From: JAKQHY01 sp034429475
GTDB lineage: Bacteria; Chloroflexota; Anaerolineae; B4-G1; SLSP01
NCBI GenBank assembly: GCA_034429475.1
Contig: DAOUGD010000110.1
Location: forward strand, 8,427-72,426
Length of the DNA: 64,000 nt
Direction of reading: 5' to 3'
Numbering within the stretch: position 1 is the first letter of the stretch; every line of letters starts with the position of its first letter. Below, in pieces: positions 1-8,189 of the stretch. The position numbers were made by a program, and so were the translations under genes. Below the pieces are notes generated by a model. The model had not been told where the DNA came from. It did no database searches and saw only the letters and a program-made list of their open reading frames with translations.

Positions 1-870
1 CGCGTGGGGCGGAGTGTGGACGACGGCAAGACGCCGACGCGCGTCTCGGCCCGCCCGGCGGAAGCGCCCCTGGCGCACCTGGCCGCCTCCACGCGCGACA
101 ACCTCTACCTGTTCACGACCAGCGGCGACGCCCTGGCGCTGCCGGTCCACCGCTTGCCGGAGGGCGTGGCCTGGGAAGGCGAGGGTACGCTCTGGAATGA
201 GTTGCTGCGGGTGGAAAACGGCCACCGCCTGGTGGCCGCGCTGGCGCTCCCAACGCTCCCCCCGGAGGGCGGCACGGTTTTCCTGGTGACGGCGCAGGGG
301 CAGGTGAAGCGCGTCGCCCCGGAGGAACTGCCTGCCGTCGGGCGCGAGTTGACGCAAGTGATCCGTGTGGACGAAGGCGACGCCCTGGTGGCGGTGACGT
401 GGGTGAAAGAGTCCGACGAGATCATCCTGGGAACGGCCGGGGGGCAGGGAATCCGCTTCGCGGCCGGCGAGGTGCGCCCGACCGGGGCGCGCGCCGGCGG
501 GATGAACGGCATTCGGCTGGAGAAATCCGACGTTGTGGTCAGTTGTGCGATGGTGGACGCGCGCGCCCAACTCTTCACGATCACTGACCTGGGCCTGGCG
601 AAACTCACCCCGTTGGACGACTTCCCCATGCAGAAGCGCGGCGGCAAGGGCGTGCAGATGGCAAAACTGGCCGCTCAGGAACACCTGGCCGGCATTGGCA
701 TGTTGACGAAGAACGGACGCTTTATGCCGGTGACGGAGCGGGGCGCTTCCAAGACTGTCACGGGGCGCAGCCTCCCCGAACAGGGGCGCGCCACGCGCGG
801 CGAAGCTGTCATCGCGTTACGTGGCAATGATAAGGTTGTCGGAGTTATCTTACCGTCCGGACGGATTTAG
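1..870 (+). CDS. gyrA: DNA gyrase subunit A, C-terminal part (5' truncated)
   Basis: The frame is open from the first base and ends with TAG. The residues seen are the C-terminal beta-pinwheel that wraps DNA in gyrase: repeated blades of the type 'lylfTtsGdalalpv', 'flvTaqGqvKrv' and 'lfTitdlGlaKltpl'. A GyrA-box sequence, QKRGGKG, is present at about residues 210-216. That box separates gyrase A from topoisomerase IV ParC, so I call gyrA rather than parC. The N-terminal winged-helix, tower and active-site tyrosine lie before the window. The gene probably ends a transcript, because a new promoter-like sequence follows about 70 bases downstream. Confidence 0.85.
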   Translation, partial: RVGRSVDDGKTPTRVSARPAEAPLAHLAASTRDNLYLFTTSGDALALPVHRLPEGVAWEGEGTLWNELLRVENGHRLVAALALPTLPPEGGTVFLVTAQGQVKRVAPEELPAVGRELTQVIRVDEGDALVAVTWVKESDEIILGTAGGQGIRFAAGEVRPTGARAGGMNGIRLEKSDVVVSCAMVDARAQLFTITDLGLAKLTPLDDFPMQKRGGKGVQMAKLAAQEHLAGIGMLTKNGRFMPVTERGASKTVTGRSLPEQGRATRGEAVIALRGNDKVVGVILPSGRI

Positions 871-942
871 ACTTCAAGACTCCGAATCTGCTTACAGGGG
901 AACCGTGTGCAAAAATATGAAGGATGCGTGGAAGTCGAGTTG

Positions 943-970
943 TTGACAGACTTCAACTCAATGTTACCAT
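943..970 (+). promoter_or_regulatory. Putative sigma70-type promoter of the cold-shock gene
   Basis: TTGACA, 16 bases, TACCAT. The -35 is perfect and the -10 matches 4 of 6. About 60 bases of leader follow, rich in CGAC/ACGA words, before a good ribosome site (GGAGGAA) at about 1022. Confidence 0.5.
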
Positions 971-1036
971 AGCGAGAATGCGACCAACGACGACCAGACG
1001 AACGACTATCAGACTATTTGCGGAGGAAATGAAACC

Positions 1037-1399
1037 ATGACCTATCGAGACCAATGGGCAACGTGCGAGAAGTGTGGCAAAAAATTCGTGTTTCGGGTGG
1101 AAGATCAGCGGCGACAAGCCAGCATGGGATTTGAAGTAGAAACGCCCACCCGCTGCCCCGACTGCGTTGAAGTGCTTGAGAGCGGGGCGGGACTGCGGCA
1201 GGGCGTCATCAAGTGGTACAGCGACGAAAAACACTTCGGCTTCATCGTGCAGCGTGATGGCAGCGAGGTTTTCTTCCATCGCAGCAATTTCTTGGGGGAG
1301 AACCCGGCGGAAGTTTTGAAGGACAACGCACCGGTCTGGTACGAGGTGCAGGCGAGCGACCGCGGCCCGACGGCCGTCAACGTCCATCTGCGCGAATAA
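1037..1399 (+). CDS. Zinc-ribbon cold-shock domain protein
   Basis: A 120-residue protein with two parts. The N-terminus carries two CxxC knuckles (C10/C13 and C40/C43) that should bind one zinc. The C-terminus from about residue 54 is a cold-shock domain with RNP1-like KHFGFI and RNP2-like EVFFH, the nucleic-acid-binding strands of the OB fold. The family binds single-stranded RNA or DNA and acts as an RNA chaperone or transcription antiterminator. The start is supported by GGAGGAA 7-14 bases upstream. The stop codon is one base before the ATG of the next gene, so the two are probably translated together. The fusion of a zinc ribbon to the cold-shock fold is less common than plain CspA. Function beyond nucleic-acid binding is inference. 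Confidence 0.85.
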   Translation: MTYRDQWATCEKCGKKFVFRVEDQRRQASMGFEVETPTRCPDCVEVLESGAGLRQGVIKWYSDEKHFGFIVQRDGSEVFFHRSNFLGENPAEVLKDNAPVWYEVQASDRGPTAVNVHLRE

Positions 1400-1400
1400 C

Positions 1401-2540
1401 ATGCGGGTCATCTTCAACGGCTGGTTCTGGCACCGTCTGGAAACGGGCAGTGGACAGTATTTGCGGCAGTTGCTTGCGGCGTTGGCGCAAGTTGCGCCGG
1501 AGAGTGAATGGACGGTTCTGCTGCCGGCGCGCAGCGCCGCCGCCACGCGGGAACAGCGTTTGTGGCTGTGTTACTTACCGGCCATAGACAGTCATCTTGG
1601 CAAAGTGTGGTGGGAGCAGGTAACGGTGCCCTGGGCGGCGCGGCGCTTCAAGGCGGACGTGCTGCACGTGCCTTACTGGGCGCCGTCTTTAACGTCCCCT
1701 GTGCCGGCGGTGGTGACCATTCACGATTTGATTCCCCTGCTGCTGCCGGCCTATCGCGGCGGTCTGGGCGGGCGGGTGTACACGGCGCTGGTCAGCGCGA
1801 CCGCGCCGCGCGCCGCGCTGCTGCTCACCGATTCGGAGGCGGCGCGGACCGACATCGTACAGCATTTGCGGACACCCGCTGAGCGCGTGCGTACGATTCC
1901 CCTTGCGCCGAACGCACGCTATAGTCCAGACGCCTTGGCGGCGGACGCGGACGCTCTCGCCGATCTGGGGCTGCGTCCCGGCTACGCGCTCTACGTAGGC
2001 GGTTTCGACGTCCGCAAGAATCTGCGCGCGACGCTGGCGGCGTTTGCCCGTGTGCAGCCAGCCGCGCCAGATGCGCGGCTGGTGGTCGTCGGGAAGCTGC
2101 CGCCCCGCGATACCGCCTTCACGCCGAGTCCGCGCCGGCTGGCTCAGGAGGCCGGGATCGCGCCAGAGTCGGTCGTCTTCACCGGGTTTGTGCCGGAGGA
2201 CAAGCTGCCCGCACTCTACCGGGGCGCGCGCGCCTTTCTGTTTCCCTCGCGGTATGAGGGATTTGGGCTGCCGCCGCTGGAGGCAATGGCCTGCGGAACG
2301 CCGGTGGTCGCCAGCGCTATGGCCAGTCTACCAGAGGTCGTTGGCGAGGGTGGGATACTGGTTGCGCCGGACGATGTGGCGGGGTTGGCGGCCGCGCTCG
2401 CGCGCCTGCTGACCGACGATGCTTTCTATCAGGAGAAACGACAGGCAGCGTTGGCGCAGGCCGCCCGCTTTTCGTGGGAAACGACCGCGCGGCTCACACT
2501 GGAGAGTTACGCTGCCGCCCTTGCGGCGAAATCTCGTTGA
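1401..2540 (+). CDS. Glycosyltransferase family 4 (GT-B fold)
   Basis: A 379-residue retaining glycosyltransferase of the GT4/RfaG type. The N-terminal Rossmann domain has the acceptor-side pattern ETGSGQYLRQLL, and the C-terminal domain has the donor-binding pattern YEGFGLPPLEAMACGTPVVAS (E-x7-E type) near residues 285-305. Members move sugars from nucleotide donors onto lipids, polysaccharides or proteins at the inner face of the membrane. The start ATG lies one base after the stop of the cold-shock gene, so it relies on coupling or on a weak site within that gene's end. Sugar and acceptor cannot be told from sequence. No other polysaccharide genes flank it, so the role (exopolysaccharide, glycolipid or trehalose-type product) stays open. 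Confidence 0.85.
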   Translation: MRVIFNGWFWHRLETGSGQYLRQLLAALAQVAPESEWTVLLPARSAAATREQRLWLCYLPAIDSHLGKVWWEQVTVPWAARRFKADVLHVPYWAPSLTSPVPAVVTIHDLIPLLLPAYRGGLGGRVYTALVSATAPRAALLLTDSEAARTDIVQHLRTPAERVRTIPLAPNARYSPDALAADADALADLGLRPGYALYVGGFDVRKNLRATLAAFARVQPAAPDARLVVVGKLPPRDTAFTPSPRRLAQEAGIAPESVVFTGFVPEDKLPALYRGARAFLFPSRYEGFGLPPLEAMACGTPVVASAMASLPEVVGEGGILVAPDDVAGLAAALARLLTDDAFYQEKRQAALAQAARFSWETTARLTLESYAAALAAKSR

Positions 2541-2595
2541 GTGTTCGCGCTCAACGGCGGGTACGGATGAAACGGCAAAATCCGTTCAAATCCGC

Positions 2596-5457
2596 TTAAT
2601 CCGTTGAGGAAATTGCTGTAGGCGGCGCTTCCGGGGTGGGGAACCAGACCGTAAAAGTGCTGCCCTTGCCTACCTGACTTTCTACAGTGATATGTCCCCC
2701 ATGCAGTTGCATGATTTCCTGACTGATAGCTAACCCCAGGCCGGTGCCGGGTCTATTGAAAGTCTTGCTGGCCTCCCCGCGAAAAAAGCGTTCAAAGAGC
2801 CGCTCTTGTTCTTCGGGGGCGATGCCGGGACCAGCATCCTGCACGCTGACGGTGATCCAGGATCGTCCTTTTTCGACAACATTTGCGGTGCGGAGCCAGA
2901 TTTCGTTGCCGGTGGTGTAGTTGAGGGCGTTGCTCAACAGGTTGGTGAGCACTTGCTCGGTCAATTTTTGATCAATGGCCGGCGTTTCCAGGGCGGGATC
3001 GAGCGTGACCCGGAGGCGCAAGCCCTGTCCGGCAAAAAGTTGATAGCGGTCGGCGGCCAGCGTCGTCACCATTTCATTGAGATCGGCCGGCTCCAACGTC
3101 GGCGCGATTCCTCCTAAATCCAGTCGTGAGATGCTCAACAGATCCACGATAAGGTTCTCCAGCCGCTGAGCCTCGCGGCCTACCGTTTCCAGATAGAACT
3201 CCCGTTTGGCTTCGTTTCCCCGCTGAATCAGGTCAATGTACAGCTTAATGTTGGTCAGCGGCGTGCGCAGTTCGTGGCTGACGCTGTTGACGAATTCCGA
3301 TTTGGCGCGGTCGGCGGTCTGCGCCCGCTCCATCGCCAGTTGCAATTCCTGAGTGCGTTGTGCGATCATATTTTCGAGTTCATCGGTGTGGCGTTGCAGC
3401 GCCTGATACAATTCCGCCGTCTGCAAGGTTTGTCCGGCAACGGTGGCCGCGCTTTGCGCCAGGGCAATCTCTTCCGGCATGAAGCGGCGGGGTGTGATAG
3501 CGTCCAGTCCGATAGTGCTGACTACCCGCCCCTGGATCACCAATGGGACGAGCAACAGGGAGACGGTGCCGCGTTGCCGCATCACGGCGCGGCTGTCGCC
3601 CATCCGTTCATCCACCTGCGCCTCGTTCACAACGAGCGGTTCTTTGTTTTCGAACATCCAGCGGGTTGCCTTACTGGTTTGGGGGCTAAATTGGACACCT
3701 ATCGCTGTGGGGCGCCCCGGCGTCAGGTATTCGGCGATAACCGTGGCTACTTGAGTGGTCGGTTCGACCAGCGTGGCGGCGGCCTGGGGCAAATTCAGGG
3801 TAGTGGCTAACTCGCGGCAGAGTACTTCCAGCACCAATTGCGGGTTCAGCGTGGAGGCGGCCGTGAGGATGATGCGATTCAACATCGCCAGCTCGCGGTT
3901 TTGCTTTTGGATGGCCTCATCAGTTTTCTTGTGTTCTGTAATATCTCGTCCTACCCCTACAATGCTGACGATTTGGTGGTTAGCATCGAGGATGGCCTTG
4001 TTGGCCCAGGCCAGCCAGCGCCAGCCGTACCGGGTCATCGCGCGCTGTTCGTGATAACAGGTGTAAGGCGGCGTGGCGAGTCGGGCGAGTGAGGCTAAAG
4101 TGGCCGCGCGATCTTCTTCGTGAACGAGCGGCTGAAAGGTTTTGCCGAGCAACTCTGCCTCGGTTTTGTCAAACAACTGACAATACGAGGGACTGACGAA
4201 CTCGAACCGGTATTCACGGTCTACTTTGACGACTAAATCTGTCTGGTTTTCGACTAACAGACGATATTTCTCTTCCTGGCGGCGTAACGCCTCTTGCGCC
4301 TGGAGTTTTTTATGTGTATTGATGACTGATAGGACAATAATGCCGAGCAGGACCAGCGATAAGATGACGGAGCCAATGGCGGCTGTCCGGTAAGGGCCCC
4401 AGGGAGCGTTGTCCCGATTTTCGAAAACGACGCCAAGCGGCAGTTGTGATTCGCGGATCCCCCATTTTTTCATAATGAGGTAATCGAAGATGATCGGGCT
4501 GACGCCCTGAGTGATGACCGGGATCGTATCCGGGTCTTCGCCGGCCAGGATGCGGATGACCAGCTCTGCGGCAATTCTTCCCTGATGGGAACCGGCGTTG
4601 AGATAGCCTCCGACGATTCCTTGCCCCAAGAACTCCTTGCCGGTGGCGTAAATGGGAGCGTTGGAGACTCGGTACATGCGCTGAATGATCTCGTCGCTGG
4701 TGAGGGTCAGACCCTCTTTGTCCCGGTGGAACGTCATCAAGTAGACAATGTCCCTGGTGGGGGATAGACTCTGCAACGTCTGTTCCAATTCGGCCATGCT
4801 CACGTCGTCTAAGTAGATGAGGTTGACGTCCAGATCTACGGCGGCGAGGGCGGTGTCCAACTGTTCCCGCAGCGTGACGCCGGTGGGGGTGCGATCCACC
4901 ACCACGTACAGGTTCTCTGCCTGAGGATGGAGTTGCAAGGCCAGGCTGACGGTTTCGGCGTGGGCAGTTTTCTCCACGATGCCGGTGATCCTGGTCTGTC
5001 CTTCCAGGCGGCCTGCGTCGTAGCGATTGACCCCGCAGAAGACGATGGGCACGCCGGGAAACAATTCGGCGCGGTGGTGCAGCATGAAATCCAAGGCATT
5101 GTCATCGGCCGTGATGATGATGTCGAAATCGTCCGGCTTGAATTTGTACCGGTAGAGGCGCAGCAGGTTGGCGTTGTGTGTCTCGTCGAAGATACGCTTG
5201 GTGTCCATATACTCGACGGTCAATTCTGCCTCAACGCCTTCTTGCTCAAACTTGGTTTTCACCCCCAAGGTGATGTCGTCTGCCCAGGCCATCCCCTGAT
5301 GATAGGATTGCAAGAGCAACACCTGGACGGCGGCGGTTTGTGTTTGCGGGGAGGCCGCGACTTCCCGCCGTGTGAGCGGCGGCATAGTCCGTGGAATGAT
5401 GGTAAACAGACTAAGATAAATTGAAATCATCCGCAAAAAAGGCGTGCTTAATTTCAT
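2596..5457 (-). CDS. Membrane sensor histidine kinase with ABC-substrate-binding-type sensor, PAS and GAF
   Basis: 953 residues from the ATG at 5457 (AAGGA upstream). A longer open frame to 5796 runs through the radical SAM gene and is rejected. Order: signal-anchor (1-25), extracytoplasmic domain like the ABC_sub_bind family (about 40-340), transmembrane helix (about 356-376), PAS (about 400-508), GAF (about 526-679), HisKA with SHELRTPL (H728 predicted phospho-acceptor), HATPase with DAGPGI and GTGLGLAI (about 819-940). It should sense a small ligand outside the cell and autophosphorylate. It begins 14 bases after the radical SAM gene on the same strand, so both probably share one transcript. 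No response regulator is adjacent; the partner is probably encoded elsewhere. Signal and target are unknown. Confidence 0.9.
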   Translation of the reverse strand: MKLSTPFLRMISIYLSLFTIIPRTMPPLTRREVAASPQTQTAAVQVLLLQSYHQGMAWADDITLGVKTKFEQEGVEAELTVEYMDTKRIFDETHNANLLRLYRYKFKPDDFDIIITADDNALDFMLHHRAELFPGVPIVFCGVNRYDAGRLEGQTRITGIVEKTAHAETVSLALQLHPQAENLYVVVDRTPTGVTLREQLDTALAAVDLDVNLIYLDDVSMAELEQTLQSLSPTRDIVYLMTFHRDKEGLTLTSDEIIQRMYRVSNAPIYATGKEFLGQGIVGGYLNAGSHQGRIAAELVIRILAGEDPDTIPVITQGVSPIIFDYLIMKKWGIRESQLPLGVVFENRDNAPWGPYRTAAIGSVILSLVLLGIIVLSVINTHKKLQAQEALRRQEEKYRLLVENQTDLVVKVDREYRFEFVSPSYCQLFDKTEAELLGKTFQPLVHEEDRAATLASLARLATPPYTCYHEQRAMTRYGWRWLAWANKAILDANHQIVSIVGVGRDITEHKKTDEAIQKQNRELAMLNRIILTAASTLNPQLVLEVLCRELATTLNLPQAAATLVEPTTQVATVIAEYLTPGRPTAIGVQFSPQTSKATRWMFENKEPLVVNEAQVDERMGDSRAVMRQRGTVSLLLVPLVIQGRVVSTIGLDAITPRRFMPEEIALAQSAATVAGQTLQTAELYQALQRHTDELENMIAQRTQELQLAMERAQTADRAKSEFVNSVSHELRTPLTNIKLYIDLIQRGNEAKREFYLETVGREAQRLENLIVDLLSISRLDLGGIAPTLEPADLNEMVTTLAADRYQLFAGQGLRLRVTLDPALETPAIDQKLTEQVLTNLLSNALNYTTGNEIWLRTANVVEKGRSWITVSVQDAGPGIAPEEQERLFERFFRGEASKTFNRPGTGLGLAISQEIMQLHGGHITVESQVGKGSTFTVWFPTPEAPPTAISSTD

Positions 5458-5471
5458 GGGCGACTCATTCC

Positions 5472-6776
5472 TTACTCGGTGCTCTTTCCACGTTGCCCGT
5501 GGCAAACTTTGAATTTTTTGCCGCTGCCGCAGGGGCAGGGATCGTTGCGCTTGGCGGCGGCAAATTTCGCGGTCAATGCGGCGTCGGCTTGCGCGAGACG
5601 GGTCATCACGTTGGCCGGCGGGCGGCGCTGGCGCAATTCTTCCACCATCATCTCCATGGGGTGGCGGATGTATCGGAAGAACGCCTGGTAGCCCGCGCAG
5701 AGATAATTGAGCTGCGGCGCGCCATCCTCGACCGGCAGCAGGCGATTTTTGGGGCAGCCGCCGTTGCAGACGAAGCGCACGGCGCAATCCAGGCATTGCT
5801 GCGGCAGGGTTTTGAGCTTGGTCTGCCCGAATTCCCGCTGCGCCGCAGAAGTCACCAGCTCCATCAACGGCGTTTCCAGGATATTGCCCAGCCGGTAGCG
5901 CGGCTCGACGTAATGGTCACAGGCGTAGAGGTCGCCGTTGTGCTCCATCGCCAGCCCCAGGCCGCACGTCGGCTCGAAGACGCACAATCCCGGCCGCTCT
6001 CCCCGCCACGCGGCCAGCGCCACGTCGAAGATTTGGACGAAGACGCGCCCCACGTCGCGCCGCACCCACTCATCGAACACACCGATCAGGAAATCGCCGT
6101 ACTGCTGGGCTGTGACGGACTGCGGCGTCACCGTCAACCCTTCCTGGTGGCCGGTGGCATTATCGCGCCGCACGATGGGGATGAACTGAACGAACTCGGC
6201 CTGGACTTCGTCGCGGAAGAAGCGGTAGACGGCCAGGGGGTGGGGGGCGTTGGCCTGATGCACAGTGCAAAGCAGGTTGTACTCGACCTGGTGCTGTTGC
6301 AGGTGGCGCAGCCCGCGCATGACTCGCTCCCAGGTCGGCTGCCCGCCCTGATCCACCCGGAACGCATCGTGCAGCGCCTGCGGCCCATCCAGGCTCAGGC
6401 CGATGAGGAACTGCCGGTCGTGAAAGAATTGCGCCCACGCCTCATCCACCAGCGTGCCATTGGTTTGCAGGGTGTTGAGAATCCGCATCCCCGGCCGGCG
6501 GTATTTCGCTTGCAAGGCGAGCGCGCGCTCAAAAAACTCCCGACCCATTAACAGCGGCTCACCGCCCTGCCAACCAAAAGTTACTTCTGGCACATGCTGT
6601 GCGGTAATATATTGCCGGATGAAGCTGTCCAGAACTTCGTCCGTCATCATGAAGTCGCTGCCAGGGTACAAAGCGGCTTTGGGGAGATAGTAACAATACG
6701 TACAGTTAAGGTTGCAGATTGGGCCGCGCGGTTTAGCCATGATGTGGAACGCGGGCGGAATGGGCGCTGTGCTCAT
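5472..6776 (-). CDS. Radical SAM/SPASM enzyme, anaerobic sulfatase-maturase-like, with SEC-C tail
   Basis: 434 residues. The radical SAM cluster motif is C21-x3-C25-x2-C28 (CNLNCTYC). A SPASM region with many cysteines follows (CGLGLAMEHNGDLYACDHY, CLDCAVRFVCNGGCPKNR), which should hold two auxiliary iron-sulfur clusters. This is the layout of anaerobic sulfatase-maturating enzymes, which convert an active-site Cys or Ser of sulfatases to formylglycine. The C-terminus carries a SEC-C zinc motif (DPCPCGSGKKFKVCHG), known as a tail on some members. No sulfatase is encoded in the window, so the substrate is either elsewhere or not a sulfatase. The gene heads a two-gene transcript with the histidine kinase and has its own promoter. 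Confidence 0.85.
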   Translation of the reverse strand: MSTAPIPPAFHIMAKPRGPICNLNCTYCYYLPKAALYPGSDFMMTDEVLDSFIRQYITAQHVPEVTFGWQGGEPLLMGREFFERALALQAKYRRPGMRILNTLQTNGTLVDEAWAQFFHDRQFLIGLSLDGPQALHDAFRVDQGGQPTWERVMRGLRHLQQHQVEYNLLCTVHQANAPHPLAVYRFFRDEVQAEFVQFIPIVRRDNATGHQEGLTVTPQSVTAQQYGDFLIGVFDEWVRRDVGRVFVQIFDVALAAWRGERPGLCVFEPTCGLGLAMEHNGDLYACDHYVEPRYRLGNILETPLMELVTSAAQREFGQTKLKTLPQQCLDCAVRFVCNGGCPKNRLLPVEDGAPQLNYLCAGYQAFFRYIRHPMEMMVEELRQRRPPANVMTRLAQADAALTAKFAAAKRNDPCPCGSGKKFKVCHGQRGKSTE

Positions 6777-6811
6777 CCTGACTCCTTCACTAGGTGTGCC
6801 TGAATGGCGCT

Positions 6812-6840
6812 ATTATACCCTTCTCCGGGGGCTTTTCCAA
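6812..6840 (-). promoter_or_regulatory. Promoter of the radical SAM-kinase pair
   Basis: On the minus strand TTGGAA, 17 bases, TATAAT. The -10 is perfect and the -35 matches 4 of 6. It lies 35 bases before the radical SAM start and is divergent from the deacetylase gene, whose own -10 may be TACAAT at 6880-6885. Confidence 0.65.
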
Positions 6841-6926
6841 ATGGTTGTATGACGCAGATGCATTACCCTTTATTTGTGCTACAATCGGCACAACCAATTC
6901 TTAACACAGGCGGAGGTGATTGAGCT

Positions 6927-7952
6927 ATGACCACGGGTTACGTTTACGATCCCATTTTCCTCAAACATACCAAACGCGGCCATCCCGAAAGCGCCCACCG
7001 ATTGGAAACTATCATGTTCGACCTGGAGTCGTCCGGGTTGTTGGCCGAACTTCAGCTTATCCCGGCGCGGGCGGCCACGATGGAGGAACTGAGTACAGTT
7101 CACACGATGGCTTATATCTACGAAGTGGAGCAAATCAGCCTGGCCGGGGACGGGTATTTGGATATGGATACCTACGTGACCCGCAGCACTTATGAGGCGG
7201 CCACCGTCGCCGCCGGCAGCACGATAGATTTGACCCTGGCCGTGTGCGATGACATCGTGGACAATGGCTTTGCGCTGGTGCGCCCGCCGGGGCATCACGC
7301 CTTGAGCGACCAGGGGATGGGATTCTGTGTGTTCAACAATATCGTGCTGGCGGCGCGGATGGCCCAGCAAAAGCGGGGCCTGGAGCGGGTGGCGATTATA
7401 GATTTTGACGTGCATCATGGCAATGGCACGCAGCCGCTGACCGAGGACGATCCCACCATCCTGTATATTTCCACGCACCAATACCCTTTCTACCCTGGCA
7501 CGGGCGGGATGACCGAGGTGGCGCCGGCGCAGGGGCGGGGAACGCTCCTCAACCTGCCGCTGCGCGTCAACGTGGGCGACGAAGGCTTCAAAGCCCTGTA
7601 CACCGAAATCGTCGTCCCGGCGCTGCGGCGTTTCCGACCGCAGCTCATCCTCGTCTCGGCCGGCTATGACGCGCATTGGGCCGATCCCTTGGCCAGTATG
7701 AGCCTGTCGTTGACCGGTTACACCTGGATATCCAAAACCTTGGTGGCCGTCGCCCAAGAACTATGCGGGAGCAAGCTTGTCTTTGTCCTGGAAGGTGGCT
7801 ATAATTTGGAAGTTTTGTCGGCCGGCGTCGCCAACACCTTTCGCGCGCTGCTGGGGCGCGACGATTTCGTAGACCCCTTCGGCCCCGCGGACCACCCTGA
7901 ACCGGATTTGAGCGAGTACCTCATGCAGGTTAAGCGGGTTCACGGGTTATAG
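6927..7952 (+). CDS. Histone deacetylase family hydrolase (AcuC/acetylpolyamine amidohydrolase-like)
   Basis: 341 residues with all arginase-fold deacetylase signatures: RPPGHHA (catalytic His pair, H123/H124), DFDVHHGNGT (zinc Asp and His), SAGYDAHWADP (third zinc Asp) and the late EGGYN tyrosine. Family members remove acetyl groups from lysines or from polyamines using zinc. The start is clear: GGCGGAGGTGATTGAGCT precedes the ATG. The length fits bacterial AcuC or class II-like enzymes. The neighbours give no operon partner; it is monocistronic between a divergent promoter and a hairpin. Whether it acts on acetyl-CoA synthetase (as AcuC does) or on a small molecule cannot be decided here. 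Confidence 0.9.
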   Translation: MTTGYVYDPIFLKHTKRGHPESAHRLETIMFDLESSGLLAELQLIPARAATMEELSTVHTMAYIYEVEQISLAGDGYLDMDTYVTRSTYEAATVAAGSTIDLTLAVCDDIVDNGFALVRPPGHHALSDQGMGFCVFNNIVLAARMAQQKRGLERVAIIDFDVHHGNGTQPLTEDDPTILYISTHQYPFYPGTGGMTEVAPAQGRGTLLNLPLRVNVGDEGFKALYTEIVVPALRRFRPQLILVSAGYDAHWADPLASMSLSLTGYTWISKTLVAVAQELCGSKLVFVLEGGYNLEVLSAGVANTFRALLGRDDFVDPFGPADHPEPDLSEYLMQVKRVHGL

Positions 7953-8080
7953 GAAATCAGAAACTGGAAACCGGTTGTGCCGTAAAGTATTCCCATTTGC
8001 GCCCCGATATTGAAACCATTGGCTGTTATGAAAAGTGCGTTGGGAACGCACTCAGTGTATCACCAGGGAAACTGCTTTTT

Positions 8081-8098
8081 AACCCGTTTCAACGGGTT
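8081..8098 (+). terminator. Hairpin after the deacetylase gene
   Basis: AACCCGTT, two bases, AACGGGTT, then TTTTG. Two more short hairpins flank it (8034-8052 and 8111-8128). Terminator role is plausible but the T-run is short. Confidence 0.4.
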
Positions 8099-8138
8099 TT
8101 GAGTATCAGTCTGCGGATGAATTCGCAGATGATTGTGG

Positions 8139-8167
8139 CTGACGAAGATGTTTAATTTCTTTATACT
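8139..8167 (+). promoter_or_regulatory. Putative promoter of the LPETG surface protein
   Basis: CTGACG, 17 bases, TATACT, ending 22 bases before the chosen ATG. Confidence 0.4.
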
Positions 8168-8189
8168 TTGGAGAGAGGGGGAGATAATC

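Noticed and set aside
1..870. Topoisomerase IV subunit A (parC) instead of gyrA
   Set aside because: The GyrA box QKRGGKG is present, which ParC lacks.
5458..5796. 113-residue N-terminal extension of the sensor kinase
   Set aside because: It overlaps the conserved C-terminus of the radical SAM gene, is Arg/Pro-rich, and a normal signal-anchor with a ribosome site starts at 5457.
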